In this document: piece by piece, positions 63,801 through 64,000 of the stretch
Numbering within the stretch: position 1 is the stretch's first letter
Layout of the letters: every line of letters starts with the position of its first letter
DNA from: Leuctra nigra
Lineage: Eukaryota; Arthropoda; Insecta; Plecoptera; Leuctridae
Assembly (NCBI GenBank): GCA_934045905.1
Contig: OW203762.1
Location: forward strand, 23,034,345-23,098,344
Direction of reading: 5' to 3'
Length of the DNA stretch: 64,000 nucleotides
Notes under the pieces: generated by a model
What the model was told of the DNA's origin: nothing
Seen by the model: only the letters and a program-made list of their open reading frames with translations
Databases searched by the model: none
Translations under genes and position numbers: made by a program

Positions 63801-64000
63801 ACTAATATTTGTAGTTTGGTAAATCTAAAAGTTTTAGCTTTTTTGCTTCCAATTGGACTTTTGACAAAAAGAGTTAAATATATCCAGAAGTGGAGTCTTT
63901 TATGTAGATTTCGTTCCCCTTCGTAGACAGATAATAATATGTTGGCAACCATTTTATAACCAGTAAAGTAGCACAACTTTATTGCACTTTATTATGGTTG

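Larger units (their letters stand above)
52751..64000. other. Downstream region with no recognisable gene
   Basis: This is AT-rich sequence with two copies of a foldback MITE, a TTAA-flanked element, two SINE fragments, and a 19-base C tract (62529-62547). A GC-rich patch at about 55800-56000 has no open frame that I recognise. A possible second copy of the COE terminal exon sits at 54061-54197. Short ORFs elsewhere have no recognisable domain and are consistent with chance. Confidence 0.6.

Overview
The window is nuclear DNA from an animal, most likely an arthropod and probably an insect or close relative. It is AT-rich and dominated by introns, repeats and short mobile elements. The evidence for this placement is one spliced gene with canonical GT-AG introns, the arthropod-type insert GLYPPLPV in its product, and three tRNA-derived SINE copies of a kind I associate with insect genomes. 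The species cannot be named from this sequence.

The only gene I can support is the 3' two thirds of a COE/EBF transcription factor (Drosophila knot/collier, vertebrate EBF1-4) on the + strand, positions 1392 to 51029. Nine constitutive exons and one alternative terminal/cassette exon are visible: 1392-1460, 32354-32435, 38917-39034, 45809-45963, 46480-46606, 47032-47120, 48043-48232, 48586-48822, (49191-49360 or 49373) and 50920-51029. Every junction keeps reading phase. Together the exons encode the second half of the zinc-knuckle COE motif, the end of the DNA-binding domain, the IPT/TIG domain, the helix-loop-helix dimerisation region (a single helix 2, the invertebrate form) and a Ser/Gly/Pro-rich C-terminal tail. 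The exons for the N-terminal region lie 5' of the window.

Intron layout: the last part of an upstream intron (1-1391), a 31 kb intron splitting the zinc knuckle from the rest of the DNA-binding domain (1461-32353), two introns of about 6.5-6.8 kb, a cluster of short introns (0.35-0.9 kb) in the 3' half, and a final intron of about 1.5-2.1 kb. The introns carry a 74-bp satellite (11258-12419), a 27/38-bp minisatellite starting just behind a splice donor (39046-39912), a 21-bp repeat running up to a splice acceptor, foldback/MITE-type elements (one with two perfectly matching 151-bp arms), SINEs and LINE remnants. The 3' UTR begins with a 39/41-bp minisatellite, some units of which carry AATAAA. 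From about 52.7 kb to the end I see no convincing gene, only nested foldback elements, SINE copies and a possible second copy of the last COE exon (54061-54197).

Points most worth a second look: the alternative C-terminal ends of the COE protein and the duplicated terminal exon; an in-frame tandem 3' splice site at the start of the IPT exon; palindromes matching the EBF binding consensus inside the gene's own introns; a 13-base word CGGCACCTCCACC that recurs in unrelated contexts; and perfect long hairpins.
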